Assembly: GCA_036403515.1 (NCBI GenBank)
Contig: DASWQV010000096.1
Coordinates: 1 to 13,280 of the forward strand
Direction: 5' to 3'
DNA length: 13,280 bases
Source: VRUE01 sp036403515
GTDB taxonomy: Bacteria; Actinomycetota; Thermoleophilia; Solirubrobacterales; 70-9
The translations under genes and the position numbers were made by a program. Below, piece by piece: positions 6,838 to 13,064 of the stretch. Each line of letters starts with the position of its first letter. Position 1 is the first letter of the stretch. Under the pieces are notes generated by a model. The model saw nothing but the letters and a program-made list of their open reading frames with translations. It made no database searches and was not told the DNA's origin.

Positions 6838-6843
6838 AACCTA
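6838..6843 (-). promoter_or_regulatory. Probable -10 box (TAGGTT) of the DUF1015 operon
   Basis: On the minus strand TAGGTT ends 8 nt before the ATG at 6829, and no Shine-Dalgarno lies between. It predicts a leaderless start for the operon-leading gene. No clear -35 is present. Confidence 0.4.
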
Positions 6844-6887
6844 GCGCTTGTCCGATGATCAGCCCAGCCCGCCGGGCGAGCCGCCTC

Positions 6888-6893
6888 TACACT
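6888..6893 (+). promoter_or_regulatory. Probable -10 box (TACACT) of tRNA-Pro
   Basis: TACACT ends 8 nt before the mature 5' end of tRNA-Pro. It is useful as an internal reference for what a -10 box looks like in this genome. The -35 region is unrecognisable. Confidence 0.45.
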
Positions 6894-6901
6894 GGCTCGA
6901 T

Positions 6902-6975
6902 CGGGGCGTGGCGCAGCCTGGTAGCGCGCCGCCTTTGGGTGGCGGAGGTCCCCGGTTCGAATCCGGGCGCCCCGA
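6902..6975 (+). tRNA. tRNA-Pro (anticodon TGG)
   Basis: A full cloverleaf can be drawn. The acceptor CGGGGCG pairs with CGCCCCG (6968-6974), the D stem is GCGC/GCGC, and the anticodon stem CCGCC/GGCGG encloses the loop TTTGGGT with anticodon TGG. The T arm is CCGGG-TTCGAAT-CCGGG, followed by discriminator A. The 3' CCA is not encoded. It is 74 nt long. Its end lies 6 nt from the stop codon of a convergent gene. Confidence 0.96.
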
Positions 6976-6981
6976 TGATCT

Positions 6982-7941
6982 TCAGTGTGGTTTTGCGCTG
7001 CCGTACGTCTTCTTGGCCCACTTTTCGCAGCGTACGCGCTGATGCTTTGACGGGGCCTTCCTGCACTGTTTGATCGTGCGGGAAAGCCGGGCGCGCCTGA
7101 GCCGTTCTGATTTGGCTTCGTCTTCCTGGCGTTTATTTGCCGCCGCCGCTGCCTGGGCTTCCTCGCTCTGGCGCCTCTTTGCCGCCGCAGCCTCTTCGTC
7201 GCGCTGCTTGGCTTCGATCTCAGCAGAGGTGACGGCCCTTATTTCGAGCGACGCGCTGGTATGGATCGCAAAGCTCAGCTCCACCCCGGTCGTGGCCAGC
7301 GGGTGACCTTCCCATTCGCCCATCGGGACGGCTTTCCGCTTTTCGCCGATCGCGTTTTCGTATTCGTTGGGGATCTGCGTCGCGCCCGAGCGGCTGAGGG
7401 TCGCGGTGAAGGAGGTGGTCTGCGTGTTGAGCGCACCGACGGGGGCGAGGAAGGGGCCGCGCGCTTCGACCAGTTCGCCTCCGCACCTGAAGGTCATGTA
7501 GATGCCGCCGCCCGGGTTGAGGAGCATGCCGACCTCATGTTTCGCCTGATCGATGTAGACCAGGTCGGCTTCGATCGTGCCGGTTTCAATCACTCCTGTA
7601 TTGATCGATTCGGATTGGCAATTCACAGTAGATCCGCCTTCGTTCGCGACGCATCCGGTGAAGACGTATTCCGAAAGGGTCGAGCGCGGCCCGACGATTT
7701 CGCCTTCTCCATGGGAGGCGGCGCAGTGCACGACAGGGTTGACATTGGCCATCACGGCGGTCACCGCCCCGCCGTCGGCGGTGAAGTCGATGGGAAAAGC
7801 GGATGCTGGGACAAATTCGAGCACCGGTGAGGCCGCCTTCGCCTGAGCGGGTATGACCGTGAGCGCCAGGGCAGCGATCAACGCCACGACCCAAACGCCC
7901 ATTCCCCGGATCTGCCTGGCCTGCAACCGTCGTGGCTCCAC
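6982..7941 (-). CDS. Secreted hypothetical protein with coiled-coil and basic Cys-containing tail
   Basis: I do not recognise a named family for this 319-residue protein. Residues 1-37 form a signal peptide: basic EPRRLQARQIRG, then the hydrophobic VWVVALIAALALTVIPAQA, with cleavage likely after AQA. A beta-rich extracellular domain follows (about 38-235) with four Cys (VHCAASH, TGCVANE, VNCQSES, FRCGGEL) that may form two disulfides. Next is an Ala/Glu/Lys/Gln helix (about 240-290), and last a very basic tail with two Cys, TIKQCRKAPSKHQRVRCEKWAKKTYG. Similar C-terminal Cys/Lys tails recur in secreted proteins of this lineage as I recall it. The start is GTG 7941, because AGGGGG lies 7 nt upstream (7949-7954) and the signal peptide follows directly. 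It is convergent with tRNA-Pro and probably monocistronic. Confidence 0.75.
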   Translation of the reverse strand: MEPRRLQARQIRGMGVWVVALIAALALTVIPAQAKAASPVLEFVPASAFPIDFTADGGAVTAVMANVNPVVHCAASHGEGEIVGPRSTLSEYVFTGCVANEGGSTVNCQSESINTGVIETGTIEADLVYIDQAKHEVGMLLNPGGGIYMTFRCGGELVEARGPFLAPVGALNTQTTSFTATLSRSGATQIPNEYENAIGEKRKAVPMGEWEGHPLATTGVELSFAIHTSASLEIRAVTSAEIEAKQRDEEAAAAKRRQSEEAQAAAAANKRQEDEAKSERLRRARLSRTIKQCRKAPSKHQRVRCEKWAKKTYGSAKPH

Positions 7942-7948
7942 GTGTTTG

Positions 7949-7954
7949 CCCCCT
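7949..7954 (-). promoter_or_regulatory. Shine-Dalgarno (AGGGGG) deciding the GTG start at 7941
   Basis: On the minus strand AGGGGG lies 7 nt before GTG 7941. It supports this start over upstream in-frame codons, which would give a 46-residue extension ahead of the signal peptide. Confidence 0.55.
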
Positions 7955-7978
7955 TCGCCTGGATAACCGCTTCCCGCA

Positions 7979-8000
7979 CGAAATCGTAGCTGAGATTTCG
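7979..8000. promoter_or_regulatory. Inverted repeat overlapping a possible -10 box upstream of the secreted-protein gene
   Basis: CGAAATC (7979-7985) and GATTTCG (7994-8000) form a perfect 7-bp inverted repeat with an 8-nt spacer. A minus-strand TACGAT (7983-7988) overlaps the left arm, about 40 nt upstream of the start. The position fits an operator over a promoter. The regulator is unknown and the repeat is short enough to arise by chance. Confidence 0.3.
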
Positions 8001-8112
8001 CCGAAGTCGGGATGCAGGGCAATGCGGCGAAGCGATCAGGGGTTTCGCTGTTATGTCGCCTAGACGAGTGTCCGCTCAACGCGATCCCGCACGGTGCCGA
8101 TAGGGCTGGAAA

Positions 8113-8373
8113 ATGGATCCCGGGTTCAAAGAGCGACGGATCGAACGGGTGCAGCTCGAAACCGACCGGCAGCGGATCGTGGGTGACGTGACCTTGCCGC
8201 AGGAGGGCTACCAGAGCCGTTTCTCGGATTCGCTCAACCGTGTCGACGTGGCGTTCATCCCACTGGTCAATGTGGAAATCTCATCGATCATGGGTGGCGA
8301 CGTGGAGCTGTACCCCTTCGTCGTCGTCTCCAAGGCACACGTGCGGGTCGCCTTTCCGGTCGATACCGAGTAG
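8113..8373 (+). CDS. DUF6812-like small protein
   Basis: This 86-residue soluble protein has RQRIVGDVTLPQEGYQSRFSDSLNR, then a hydrophobic strand VDVAFIPLVNVEI, then VELYPFVVVSKAHVRVAFPVDTE. The pattern 'RIxGxVxLPxxGYxSRxSDxLN' followed by a strand and a final residue-to-surface strand matches what I know as DUF6812. This is a small beta-rich family common in Actinobacteria and Chloroflexi with no assigned function. ATG 8113 is preceded by AGGG with 7-nt spacing (weak ribosome site). It stands alone between the secreted protein (divergent) and a convergent membrane protein. The family call is by recognition; the function is unknown. Confidence 0.75.
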   Translation: MDPGFKERRIERVQLETDRQRIVGDVTLPQEGYQSRFSDSLNRVDVAFIPLVNVEISSIMGGDVELYPFVVVSKAHVRVAFPVDTE

Positions 8374-8408
8374 CAGCGGCACAAGTGATCCGGGCCAGCT
8401 GGGAGAGG

Positions 8409-8630
8409 CTAGGCCCTGGCTTCGCGGCGCCGGCTGCCCTGTGCGTAGGAGCCGAGGTCGAAGACGAAGGCGAGGATCACGATGAACCACTCGAAGCCCT
8501 TGACGCCGTTCGAAGAGCTCCACATCACGGCGTAGGCCAGCGTGGTCCAGGGCAGCAGGAAGAAGCCGAGGAAGGGGACGAACCAGCTCTCGAAGGCGCG
8601 GCTGAGCAGGTTGCTGAAGAGGAACAGCAC
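8409..8630 (-). CDS. Small hydrophobic membrane protein; true N-terminus probably further upstream
   Basis: From GTG 8630 the product is 73 residues with two or three hydrophobic helices (LFLFSNLLS, FVPFLGFFLLPWTTLAYAVMW, FEWFIVILAFVFDLGSY) and a basic end GSRRREARA. The open frame continues upstream to a TAG at 8694-8696 and encodes GCFVLLFALLSPRLALF, which completes a first membrane helix. The LLSPRLAL and LPWTTLAY blocks look like a conserved small actinobacterial membrane-protein family. No ATG, GTG or TTG exists in that extension; the nearest candidate is ATC at 8684. So either ATC is the start or the gene begins internally at 8630. The function is unknown. It is divergent from msrA across a very short shared promoter. 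Confidence 0.6.
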   Translation of the reverse strand: MLFLFSNLLSRAFESWFVPFLGFFLLPWTTLAYAVMWSSSNGVKGFEWFIVILAFVFDLGSYAQGSRRREARA

Positions 8631-8690
8631 GAAGAGCGCCAGGCGCGGCGAGAGGAGTGCGAAGAGGAGGACGAAGCAGCCGATGGGGTC

Positions 8691-8700
8691 AAGCTACCCT
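8691..8700. promoter_or_regulatory. Overlapping divergent -10 boxes between msrA and the small membrane-protein gene
   Basis: The plus-strand TACCCT (8695-8700) ends 6 nt before the msrA ATG. The minus-strand TAGCTT (8691-8696) ends 6 nt before ATC 8684. The two boxes share two base pairs, the arrangement of a symmetric bidirectional promoter. No -35 is recognisable in either direction. Confidence 0.4.
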
Positions 8701-8706
8701 GTTTCG

Positions 8707-9357
8707 ATGTTCGGATTCTTGAAGAGGCAGATGCCCACGGCCGAGGAGGCGCTGCCCGGGCGCAGCGAGCCGGCCTTCGATGTGGCCGAGCGCCACGCTG
8801 TGCTCGATGCGCCGCTGCGGCCGCCGTTTCCGGATGGGACCGAGGTCGCTTACTTCGCGCTCGGCTGCTTCTGGGGCGCCGAGCGGCTCTTCTGGGGCAT
8901 CGACGGTGTCTACACGACGACGGTCGGCTACATGAACGGGACCACGCCCAATCCGACCTACGACGAGGTCTGCTCGGGCAGGACCGGCCATGCCGAGGCG
9001 GTGCTCGTCGCCTTTGATCCCGCCAAGGTCTCCTACGCCGACCTGCTCAAGGTCTTCTTCGAGGAGCACGATCCGACTCAGGGGATGCGCCAGGGCAACG
9101 ACATCGGCACCCAGTACCGCTCGGGGATCTACTTCGTCAACGACTCGCAGCGGCAGACCGCGGAGATGGCCAAGCGCAGCTACGACGAGGACCTGAGCGC
9201 CGCCGGTCACGAGCCGGTGACCACCGAGGTCGAGCCGGCGGGCCCGTTCTACTACGCCGAGGACTACCACCAGCAGTACTTGCACAAGGTGCCGAACGGC
9301 TATTGCGGACTGGCCGGCACCGGCGTCAGCTGCCGGATTCCCGCCGCGGCCTCCTAG
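8707..9357 (+). CDS. msrA: Peptide methionine-S-sulfoxide reductase
   Basis: This 216-residue MsrA reduces methionine-S-sulfoxide in proteins, and in free form, with thioredoxin as reductant. The catalytic motif is ALGCFWGAERLFW with C54. TTVGYMNGTTPNPTYDEVCSGRTGHAEAV, DPTQGMRQGNDIGTQYRSGIYF and AEDYHQQYL are all family hallmarks. The C-terminal NGYCGLAGTGVSC carries two further cysteines, C200 and C209, which act as resolving and recycling Cys in three-Cys MsrA enzymes. The N-terminal 45 residues (FLKRQMPTAEEALPGRSEP...) are the usual extension of the longer bacterial forms. The start is ATG 8707, with TACCCT 6 nt upstream and no ribosome site, so it is likely leaderless. A 55-residue in-frame extension upstream is basic junk overlapping the divergent gene. 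Confidence 0.96.
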   Translation: MFGFLKRQMPTAEEALPGRSEPAFDVAERHAVLDAPLRPPFPDGTEVAYFALGCFWGAERLFWGIDGVYTTTVGYMNGTTPNPTYDEVCSGRTGHAEAVLVAFDPAKVSYADLLKVFFEEHDPTQGMRQGNDIGTQYRSGIYFVNDSQRQTAEMAKRSYDEDLSAAGHEPVTTEVEPAGPFYYAEDYHQQYLHKVPNGYCGLAGTGVSCRIPAAAS

Positions 9358-9368
9358 CCCGACGCAAG

Positions 9369-9412
9369 CCGCAACGCGTTATCCCCCTGTTGGGTGGACA
9401 GCGCGTTGCACC
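9369..9412. repeat. Imperfect palindrome, copy 2 of the dispersed repeat
   Basis: GCAACGCG (9371-9378) pairs perfectly with CGCGTTGC (9402-9409). Pairing continues inward through TTATCC/GGACAG with one G-T wobble and one mismatch. Read on the minus strand, it aligns with the 2122-2169 palindrome through GGTGxAACG, TGTC, CCC and GGGG blocks. It starts about 12 nt after the msrA stop, so it may also end msrA transcripts. Confidence 0.65.
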
Positions 9413-9442
9413 GCAGCGCCGCCGAGCGCCCGGCGCGGCGAA

Positions 9443-9448
9443 TAGCAT
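9443..9448 (+). promoter_or_regulatory. Probable -10 box (TAGCAT) of the GT-C-like gene
   Basis: TAGCAT ends 9 nt before the GTG at 9458, with no Shine-Dalgarno between. This is consistent with a leaderless or near-leaderless mRNA. Confidence 0.4.
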
Positions 9449-9457
9449 CCCGCGCCG

Positions 9458-11635
9458 GTGACCCCCTCCTTCGGCTCCTATATCGGCGGCTGCCTTGCCG
9501 TAATCGGCATTGTCAGCGCGGTTGGGCTCGGCGGCTACTGGCTGCGGCGTTGGATCGTGCCCGAGTTCTCCGGCGCGCTGGCTCGGCTTGCCGACGCCAC
9601 GTTCGCGGCCGGCTTGCTGGTCCTCTCGCTGGAGCTGCTCGGCACGCTGAGCATCCTCACGATCGGCTGGACGATCGTCGTCTGCATCGCGGTCGGCCTA
9701 CTTGCCGCGCTGCTCGGCTGGCGAAAGGCCCGCGACGGCGATCAGGTCAGCGCCCCGCAGGTCCAGACGATCGCCCTCTTGATCGCGCTCGCCGTCGCCT
9801 CCTTCACCGTCGCCGAGTGGACCTTCCCCTCGCAGCTCAGCCTCGACAACGGGATGTTCGGTGGCGACACCACCTGGTACCACATGCCGTTTGCGGCTCG
9901 GTTCGCGCAGGAACACTCGACGGTCCACCTGCACTTCACCGACCCGCTGCGGCTTGCCGCCTGGTTTTACCCGCAGAGCTCCGAGCTGGTCCACGGCACG
10001 GCGATCGTGCTCTTCAAGAGCGACTGGCTCTCGCCGCTGATCAACCTGGTCTGGCTGGCGATCGCGCTGCTCGCCGCCTGGTGCGTCGGCCGTCCCTACA
10101 AGGTCGGGCCGGCGACGCTGGTCGCGGCGGCGCTGGTAATCGACTCCGGGGTGATGATCGAAACGCAGCCCGGCGAGGGCCGCAACGACATCATGGGCCT
10201 CGCCTTCCTGATCGCGTTCGTCGCCTTCCTGATCAACGCGCACCAGCGAAGAGCGCCGGATGCCGGGGCGGTCCAGGACGCCCCGGAGCGTGACGCGCCG
10301 CTGCTCGACAAGGGGCCGCTCGTCGTCGCCGGCGTCGCAGCCGGCCTGGCCGCCTCGGTCAAGCTCACATTCCTGATCCCCGTCGTCGCGATCGGGCTTG
10401 GCGTGATCGTCTTCAGCGGCCGGGGGAGGCGCCTGACCACAGCCTGGGTGCTGGGCCTCACCGCTTTTCTGATCGGCGGCTACTGGTATGTGCGGGCGAT
10501 GATCAAGACCGGTGGCAATCCGATCCCGACGATTGGCTTCGGGCCGCTGCACCTGCCTCGTCCCGAACAGATGCCGCTCGATCCGCGGCCGCGCTTCGCC
10601 GTCGCCCACTACCTGACCGAGCCGACGATCTACCGCAAGTGGTTCTTCCCCCAGCTCGACAATGCGCTCGGGCCGCTCTGGCCATTGATCCTGATCATCG
10701 CCGTGGCGGCCGCCGTCTACATTGCCTTCCGCTCCCGCAACACGATCCTGCGGGTGATCTCCGTGGCGGCTCTGCTGACCGCCGCCGTCTACGTCTTCAC
10801 GCCGCTCACCGCGGCGGGGCAGGAGGGCTCGCCGACCGGGTTCTTCACCAATACTCGCTATCTGACCCCCGGCCTCGTGCTGGCGCTCGTGCTGCTGCCG
10901 ATAGCGCGGCCGCTGCGAGCGCCGGACCGGCGCGCCTGGCAGACCCTGCTCTTCCTCGCGATCGTCTACGCGGTGACCGTGCTGGCAACACCGCGTTGGT
11001 ATCCGGGCTACATAGTCGGCACGGTCTTCCTCACCCTGGCACTGGTCTGGGCCCCGGCTGGCCTTGGCCTGGGCCGCTCGCGGGGGGCTCTCAGCCGTGC
11101 CGCGGTGCTCGCCGGCGGGGCGGCTGTTCTCTTGCTGGCGGTGGTGCTCGGGCGCGCCCAGGAGGTGCAGTACGTCGACCACCACTACACGGAAACCGAC
11201 CACTTCCTCCAGGATGGCGGGCCCAAGCAGGCCTATGCCTTCGCCCGCAAGCAGAGCGACAAGCGGATTGGGATAGCCGGCTCCGGGGAGATCTTCTTTG
11301 GCCAGTACGGCTTCTACGGCGCCAACCTCGACAACTACGTCCAGTACATCGGCGTGCCGGGGACGGACGGCGCCTACCGGCTCGCGACCAGCTGTCACCA
11401 GTTCCGTCGCCGCATCAACGCCGGCGACTACGACTACCTGATCGTCAGCCAATACACCCAGGACTCGCCGGAAGCGCCCTACTGGTATCCGATCTACGCC
11501 TGGCTGAAAAAGGACCCGGCGCTGGAACAGATCATCGAAGAGCCGACGATCACCCCCGAGCCGGACTACGTCTTCAAGGTCAAGGGCAAGCTGGATCCTG
11601 CTGGGTGCAAGGGCAAGGCGTCCGGCCAAGGTTGA
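9458..11635 (+). CDS. Large polytopic membrane protein, probable GT-C-fold glycosyltransferase
   Basis: This 725-residue protein has well over ten hydrophobic helices spread over residues 8-565 and a soluble C-terminal domain of about 155 residues. Helices lie for example at 8-28, 46-70, 72-88, 104-120, 193-210, 245-260, about 290-322 and 405-425, with several more to 565. The first large outside loop carries LDNGMFGGDTTWYHMPFAARFAQ with an acidic D137 between helices. WFYPQSSELVHG and GEGRNDIMGLAFL follow. This topology, with an early acidic loop and a C-terminal periplasmic-side domain, fits GT-C enzymes that use polyprenyl-phosphate sugars for cell-envelope glycosylation. No exact family can be named. 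It appears monocistronic. GTG 9458 is chosen from the hydrophobic start and the TAGCAT 9 nt upstream. The membrane-protein call is secure; the glycosyltransferase call is moderate. Confidence 0.82.
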   Translation: MTPSFGSYIGGCLAVIGIVSAVGLGGYWLRRWIVPEFSGALARLADATFAAGLLVLSLELLGTLSILTIGWTIVVCIAVGLLAALLGWRKARDGDQVSAPQVQTIALLIALAVASFTVAEWTFPSQLSLDNGMFGGDTTWYHMPFAARFAQEHSTVHLHFTDPLRLAAWFYPQSSELVHGTAIVLFKSDWLSPLINLVWLAIALLAAWCVGRPYKVGPATLVAAALVIDSGVMIETQPGEGRNDIMGLAFLIAFVAFLINAHQRRAPDAGAVQDAPERDAPLLDKGPLVVAGVAAGLAASVKLTFLIPVVAIGLGVIVFSGRGRRLTTAWVLGLTAFLIGGYWYVRAMIKTGGNPIPTIGFGPLHLPRPEQMPLDPRPRFAVAHYLTEPTIYRKWFFPQLDNALGPLWPLILIIAVAAAVYIAFRSRNTILRVISVAALLTAAVYVFTPLTAAGQEGSPTGFFTNTRYLTPGLVLALVLLPIARPLRAPDRRAWQTLLFLAIVYAVTVLATPRWYPGYIVGTVFLTLALVWAPAGLGLGRSRGALSRAAVLAGGAAVLLLAVVLGRAQEVQYVDHHYTETDHFLQDGGPKQAYAFARKQSDKRIGIAGSGEIFFGQYGFYGANLDNYVQYIGVPGTDGAYRLATSCHQFRRRINAGDYDYLIVSQYTQDSPEAPYWYPIYAWLKKDPALEQIIEEPTITPEPDYVFKVKGKLDPAGCKGKASGQG

Positions 11636-11699
11636 GGCTCGGCCCCGGGGTCAAGCCGTGGGCGCGACGCCGCTAGGCAAGATCGGCGGCACGGACGGC

Positions 11700-12155
11700 C
11701 TAGGTCGAGTCGCCCTCCACGAACCGCTTCAACCTGACGGGCATGTTGTCGATCAACTGGCCGCTGAGCATGTTGACGATGGGCCCGCGAATCACCATGC
11801 CCAGCACCCGACCGAGATCGACCTCCGCCCAGTAGGACACGCGGGTTCGCCCGTTGCCGAGGTCCTCGAGCTCCCAGCCGCCTTCGACTGACTTGAGGTC
11901 GCCCTCCTCCTGGGCCCAGGAGATCCGGCTCGGCTCCTCGTAGCTGAAGCGAAGGTCCGAGCCGAGGCGGCGCACCTTGGCGTCGGTCTCCATGTGGACG
12001 AGCACCTGGTTGCCGGCGCTGTCGCGCTCGAGGCACTCGGCGACCTTGATCTCCGGCTGCCAGCTAGGCGAGGCCTCGACGTCGGCGGCAGCCGCAAAGA
12101 CGGCCTCGACCGGTGCGTCGATCTCGGCGCCGGCGTTGCCCTTGATCGTCCCCAT
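11700..12155 (-). CDS. SRPBCC-family (polyketide cyclase/COQ10-like) protein
   Basis: This 151-residue protein has the helix-grip pattern of the START/SRPBCC superfamily. An N-terminal strand GNAGAEIDAPVEAVFAAAADVEASPSW leads into PEIKVAECLERD, a run of antiparallel strands (VLVHMETDAKVRRLGSDLRFSYEEPSRISW, VEGGWELEDLGNGRTRVSYWAEVDLG), and a long C-terminal helix (VIRGPIVNMLSGQLIDNMPVRLKRFVEG) that closes the hydrophobic cavity. Such proteins bind lipids, quinones or polyketides; the ligand cannot be told here. It starts 9 nt after the stop of the alpha/beta hydrolase gene, within a GAGG/CAGG-containing gap, so it is the second gene of a two-gene operon. It is convergent with the GT-C-like gene. 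Confidence 0.87.
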   Translation of the reverse strand: MGTIKGNAGAEIDAPVEAVFAAAADVEASPSWQPEIKVAECLERDSAGNQVLVHMETDAKVRRLGSDLRFSYEEPSRISWAQEEGDLKSVEGGWELEDLGNGRTRVSYWAEVDLGRVLGMVIRGPIVNMLSGQLIDNMPVRLKRFVEGDST

Positions 12156-12164
12156 CGGCCTGCC

Positions 12165-12968
12165 TCAGACCGGCGCCAGGGCGTGCTCGCGGATCAGCTC
12201 GGCGGAACGCTCGGGCGCCTCCCACCAGAACATGTGGCCAATGCCTTCGAGCGTCTCGAGGCGCGCCCCCGGGATCAGGCTGGCGATCTCCCGGCCGTTG
12301 TCGTAGCCGAGCAGGCGATCGGCATCGCCGTGGATGACCAGGGTGGGAAGCGAGATCTGTCCGAGTCGCTCGTGCGTGTCGTGGGCCGCGCAGGCCCGCA
12401 TCTGCTGGAGAACCACCGGTTGAGGAGCGGGCAGCGCCGAGCCCATCTCGGTGAAGGCGGCGAAGCGCGAATCGTCCTCGCGAAAGCTGGGGGAGAGGTT
12501 GATTTCCCACATCGCTCGGAAGACCTGTTCGGCCTCGCCGGAGGCGTAGGCGGAGCCGAGCAGCTGCAGGTCCTCTGGCGCCATCAGCGTCCCCTGCGGC
12601 CCGCCGCAGTAACTCGCCCCGATCGTCAGGGTGCGGATCCGCTCGGGGTGGGCAAGGACAAGCTCCTGGGCGATCATGCCGCCCATCGAGATCCCAACCA
12701 CGTGGGCGGTCTCGATCTCGAGCGCGTCGAGCAGGCCCGTGGTGTCGGCGGCGAGGTCAGCGGTCGTGAAGGGAAGCTCGGCGCGGCCCGAGAGCCCCAT
12801 GCCGCGGTTGTCGAAGACGATCAGGTCGAAGTTGCGCCGGAGCCGCTCGAGAAAGGGCTCGCCCCAGGCGAGGTGCGTGGCGCTCATTCCCTGGACCAGC
12901 AGCATCGGCTCGCCCTCGCCGGCGCGTTCATAGTGCAGCTCGGTCCCCGATGCATCGATGCTCGGCAT
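12165..12968 (-). CDS. Alpha/beta hydrolase (3-oxoadipate enol-lactonase-like)
   Basis: This 267-residue serine hydrolase has the complete fold signature. The oxyanion-hole strand is LLVQGMSAT, FDNRGMGLSG follows strand 4, and the nucleophile elbow is VGISMGGM with S94. D217 is in VIHGDADRLL and H245 is in EGIGHMFWW, with a helical cap between about 125 and 190. It resembles PcaD/esterase-type members; the order and sequence do not fix the substrate. ATG 12968 is chosen because homology starts at MPSIDASGTELHYERAG and TAGGAT lies 8 nt upstream; a 21-residue in-frame extension to 13031 has no fold character. It is probably transcribed first in the pair with the SRPBCC gene and is divergent from tRNA-Arg. 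Confidence 0.92.
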   Translation of the reverse strand: MPSIDASGTELHYERAGEGEPMLLVQGMSATHLAWGEPFLERLRRNFDLIVFDNRGMGLSGRAELPFTTADLAADTTGLLDALEIETAHVVGISMGGMIAQELVLAHPERIRTLTIGASYCGGPQGTLMAPEDLQLLGSAYASGEAEQVFRAMWEINLSPSFREDDSRFAAFTEMGSALPAPQPVVLQQMRACAAHDTHERLGQISLPTLVIHGDADRLLGYDNGREIASLIPGARLETLEGIGHMFWWEAPERSAELIREHALAPV

Positions 12969-12976
12969 GCGCAGCG

Positions 12977-12982
12977 ATCCTA
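12977..12982 (-). promoter_or_regulatory. Probable -10 box (TAGGAT) of the alpha/beta hydrolase operon
   Basis: On the minus strand TAGGAT ends 8 nt before ATG 12968, with no Shine-Dalgarno. The box is identical to that of the cobalamin adenosyltransferase gene at nearly the same spacing, which supports a shared promoter type and leaderless start. Confidence 0.45.
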
Positions 12983-13047
12983 CGCTAGATGTCGTGCTTG
13001 CTCGGCACAGGGCAGGGAAACACGACCGCAATGGAGACCCCAGCGCC

Positions 13048-13053
13048 TAATCT
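13048..13053 (+). promoter_or_regulatory. Probable -10 box (TAATCT) of tRNA-Arg
   Basis: TAATCT ends 11 nt before the mature 5' end of tRNA-Arg. No -35 consensus is visible. Confidence 0.45.
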
Positions 13054-13064
13054 AGGGCGCACCC

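Noticed and set aside
5162..6844. Long plus-strand frames (5162-6076 and 6119-6844) opposite the pduO and DUF1015 genes
   Set aside because: They are shadow frames. The minus strand carries conserved family motifs throughout.
8542..8706. N-terminal extension of msrA
   Set aside because: It encodes basic, low-complexity sequence, overlaps the divergent membrane gene, and a TACCCT box sits just before ATG 8707.
9698..11629. Very long (643-codon) open frame on the minus strand opposite the GT-C-like gene
   Set aside because: It is a high-GC shadow frame. The product is full of Arg, Asp, Gln and His with no fold-like pattern, whereas the plus strand encodes clear membrane helices.
11636..11699. 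Terminator between the convergent GT-C-like and SRPBCC genes
   Set aside because: Only a short CCCCGGGG palindrome and GC-rich sequence are seen; there is no convincing hairpin with a tail.
12969..13031. N-terminal extension of the alpha/beta hydrolase
   Set aside because: It has no fold homology and covers the TAGGAT box; the family sequence begins at MPSIDASG.
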